DNA of 6,184 nt. Source: JAKQHY01 sp034429675 (GTDB lineage: Bacteria; Chloroflexota; Anaerolineae; B4-G1; SLSP01). The notes under the pieces are model-generated. The model ran no database searches. It saw nothing but the letters and a program-made list of their open reading frames with translations, and was not told the origin of the DNA. The position numbers and the translations under genes were made by a program. The stretch is from positions 1-6,184 of the forward strand of contig DAOUFX010000409.1 of the NCBI GenBank assembly GCA_034429675.1, written 5' to 3'. Below are positions 6,133 through 6,184 of the stretch, piece by piece (the stretch's first letter is position 1; each line of letters starts with the position of its first letter).

Positions 6133-6142
6133 GCCTGCGCCG
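6120..6142 (+). terminator. Perfect hairpin containing the GNAT stop codon (terminator-like, no T-tract)
   Basis: Bases 6120-6129 (CGGCGCAGGC) pair perfectly with 6133-6142 (GCCTGCGCCG), leaving only the stop codon TGA (6130-6132) as loop. The 10-bp GC-rich stem is strong, but the following bases (GAACATTTCC) are not a proper T-tract, so it may be a Rho-dependent or RNA-stabilising element rather than an intrinsic terminator. Confidence 0.5.
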
Positions 6143-6164
6143 GAACATTTCCTGATCAGCGTGT

Positions 6165-6184
6165 GGCCGGGCGACTGCCCGGCC
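6165..6184. repeat. Perfect inverted repeat at the window end
   Basis: GGCCGGGC (6165-6172) and GCCCGGCC (6177-6184) form an 8-bp perfect stem with loop GACT. The structure touches the window edge, so a longer stem or a T-tract may lie beyond it. It could be the real terminator of the uvrC-like/GNAT unit or of a convergent gene, or a dispersed palindrome. Confidence 0.5.

Overview
The window carries four intact protein genes and one conspicuous tandem repeat. Overall GC content is high, protein starts are a mix of TTG and ATG with clear GGAG/AGGA ribosome sites, and three traits together suggest a chloroflexotan (Anaerolineae-like) or similar environmental bacterium: a large LacI-sensor/GAF/SpoIIE phosphatase, a membrane protein with a long Thr-Pro tail, and a GTAGAGACGC-type palindromic repeat. 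That assignment is an inference from style, not from a marker gene.

Layout. Bases 1-42 hold what looks like the tail of an upstream terminator and the ribosome site of gene 1. Gene 1 (43-3102, +) is a 1019-residue signalling phosphatase: periplasmic-binding-protein-fold sensor without a DNA-binding domain, two GAF-type domains, then a catalytically complete SpoIIE/PP2C domain. It converges on gene 2 (3200-4177, -), a three-helix membrane protein of unknown function with a Pro/Thr-rich tail. A strong hairpin sits between their stops. Its flank, including the T-tract, is an inverted copy of the first 22 bases of the window.

The 353-base divergent intergenic region (4178-4530) contains a tandem array of a 36-bp unit built round a GACGCAA/TTGCGTC palindrome. 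It is bracketed by two outward-pointing promoter candidates that share the same unusual -35 (TTGCGCAG) and the same 16-bp spacer. Gene 3 (4531-5652, +) is a UvrC homologue that has the GIY-YIG nuclease, the four-cysteine cluster motif and the UVR helix pair, but stops just before the RNase H-like nuclease and HhH domains. Gene 4 (5695-6132, +) is a small GNAT acetyltransferase 42 bases downstream, probably co-transcribed with gene 3. Its stop codon lies in the loop of a perfect hairpin, and a second perfect hairpin ends the window.

The genes do not form one evident pathway. Gene 1 is a stand-alone regulator whose STAS/anti-sigma partners are not in the window, gene 2 is an envelope protein, and genes 3-4 form a possible two-gene unit. 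No complete new system is visible. The items most worth attention are the half-length UvrC, the sensor-phosphatase fusion and the repeat array placed between matched divergent promoters.
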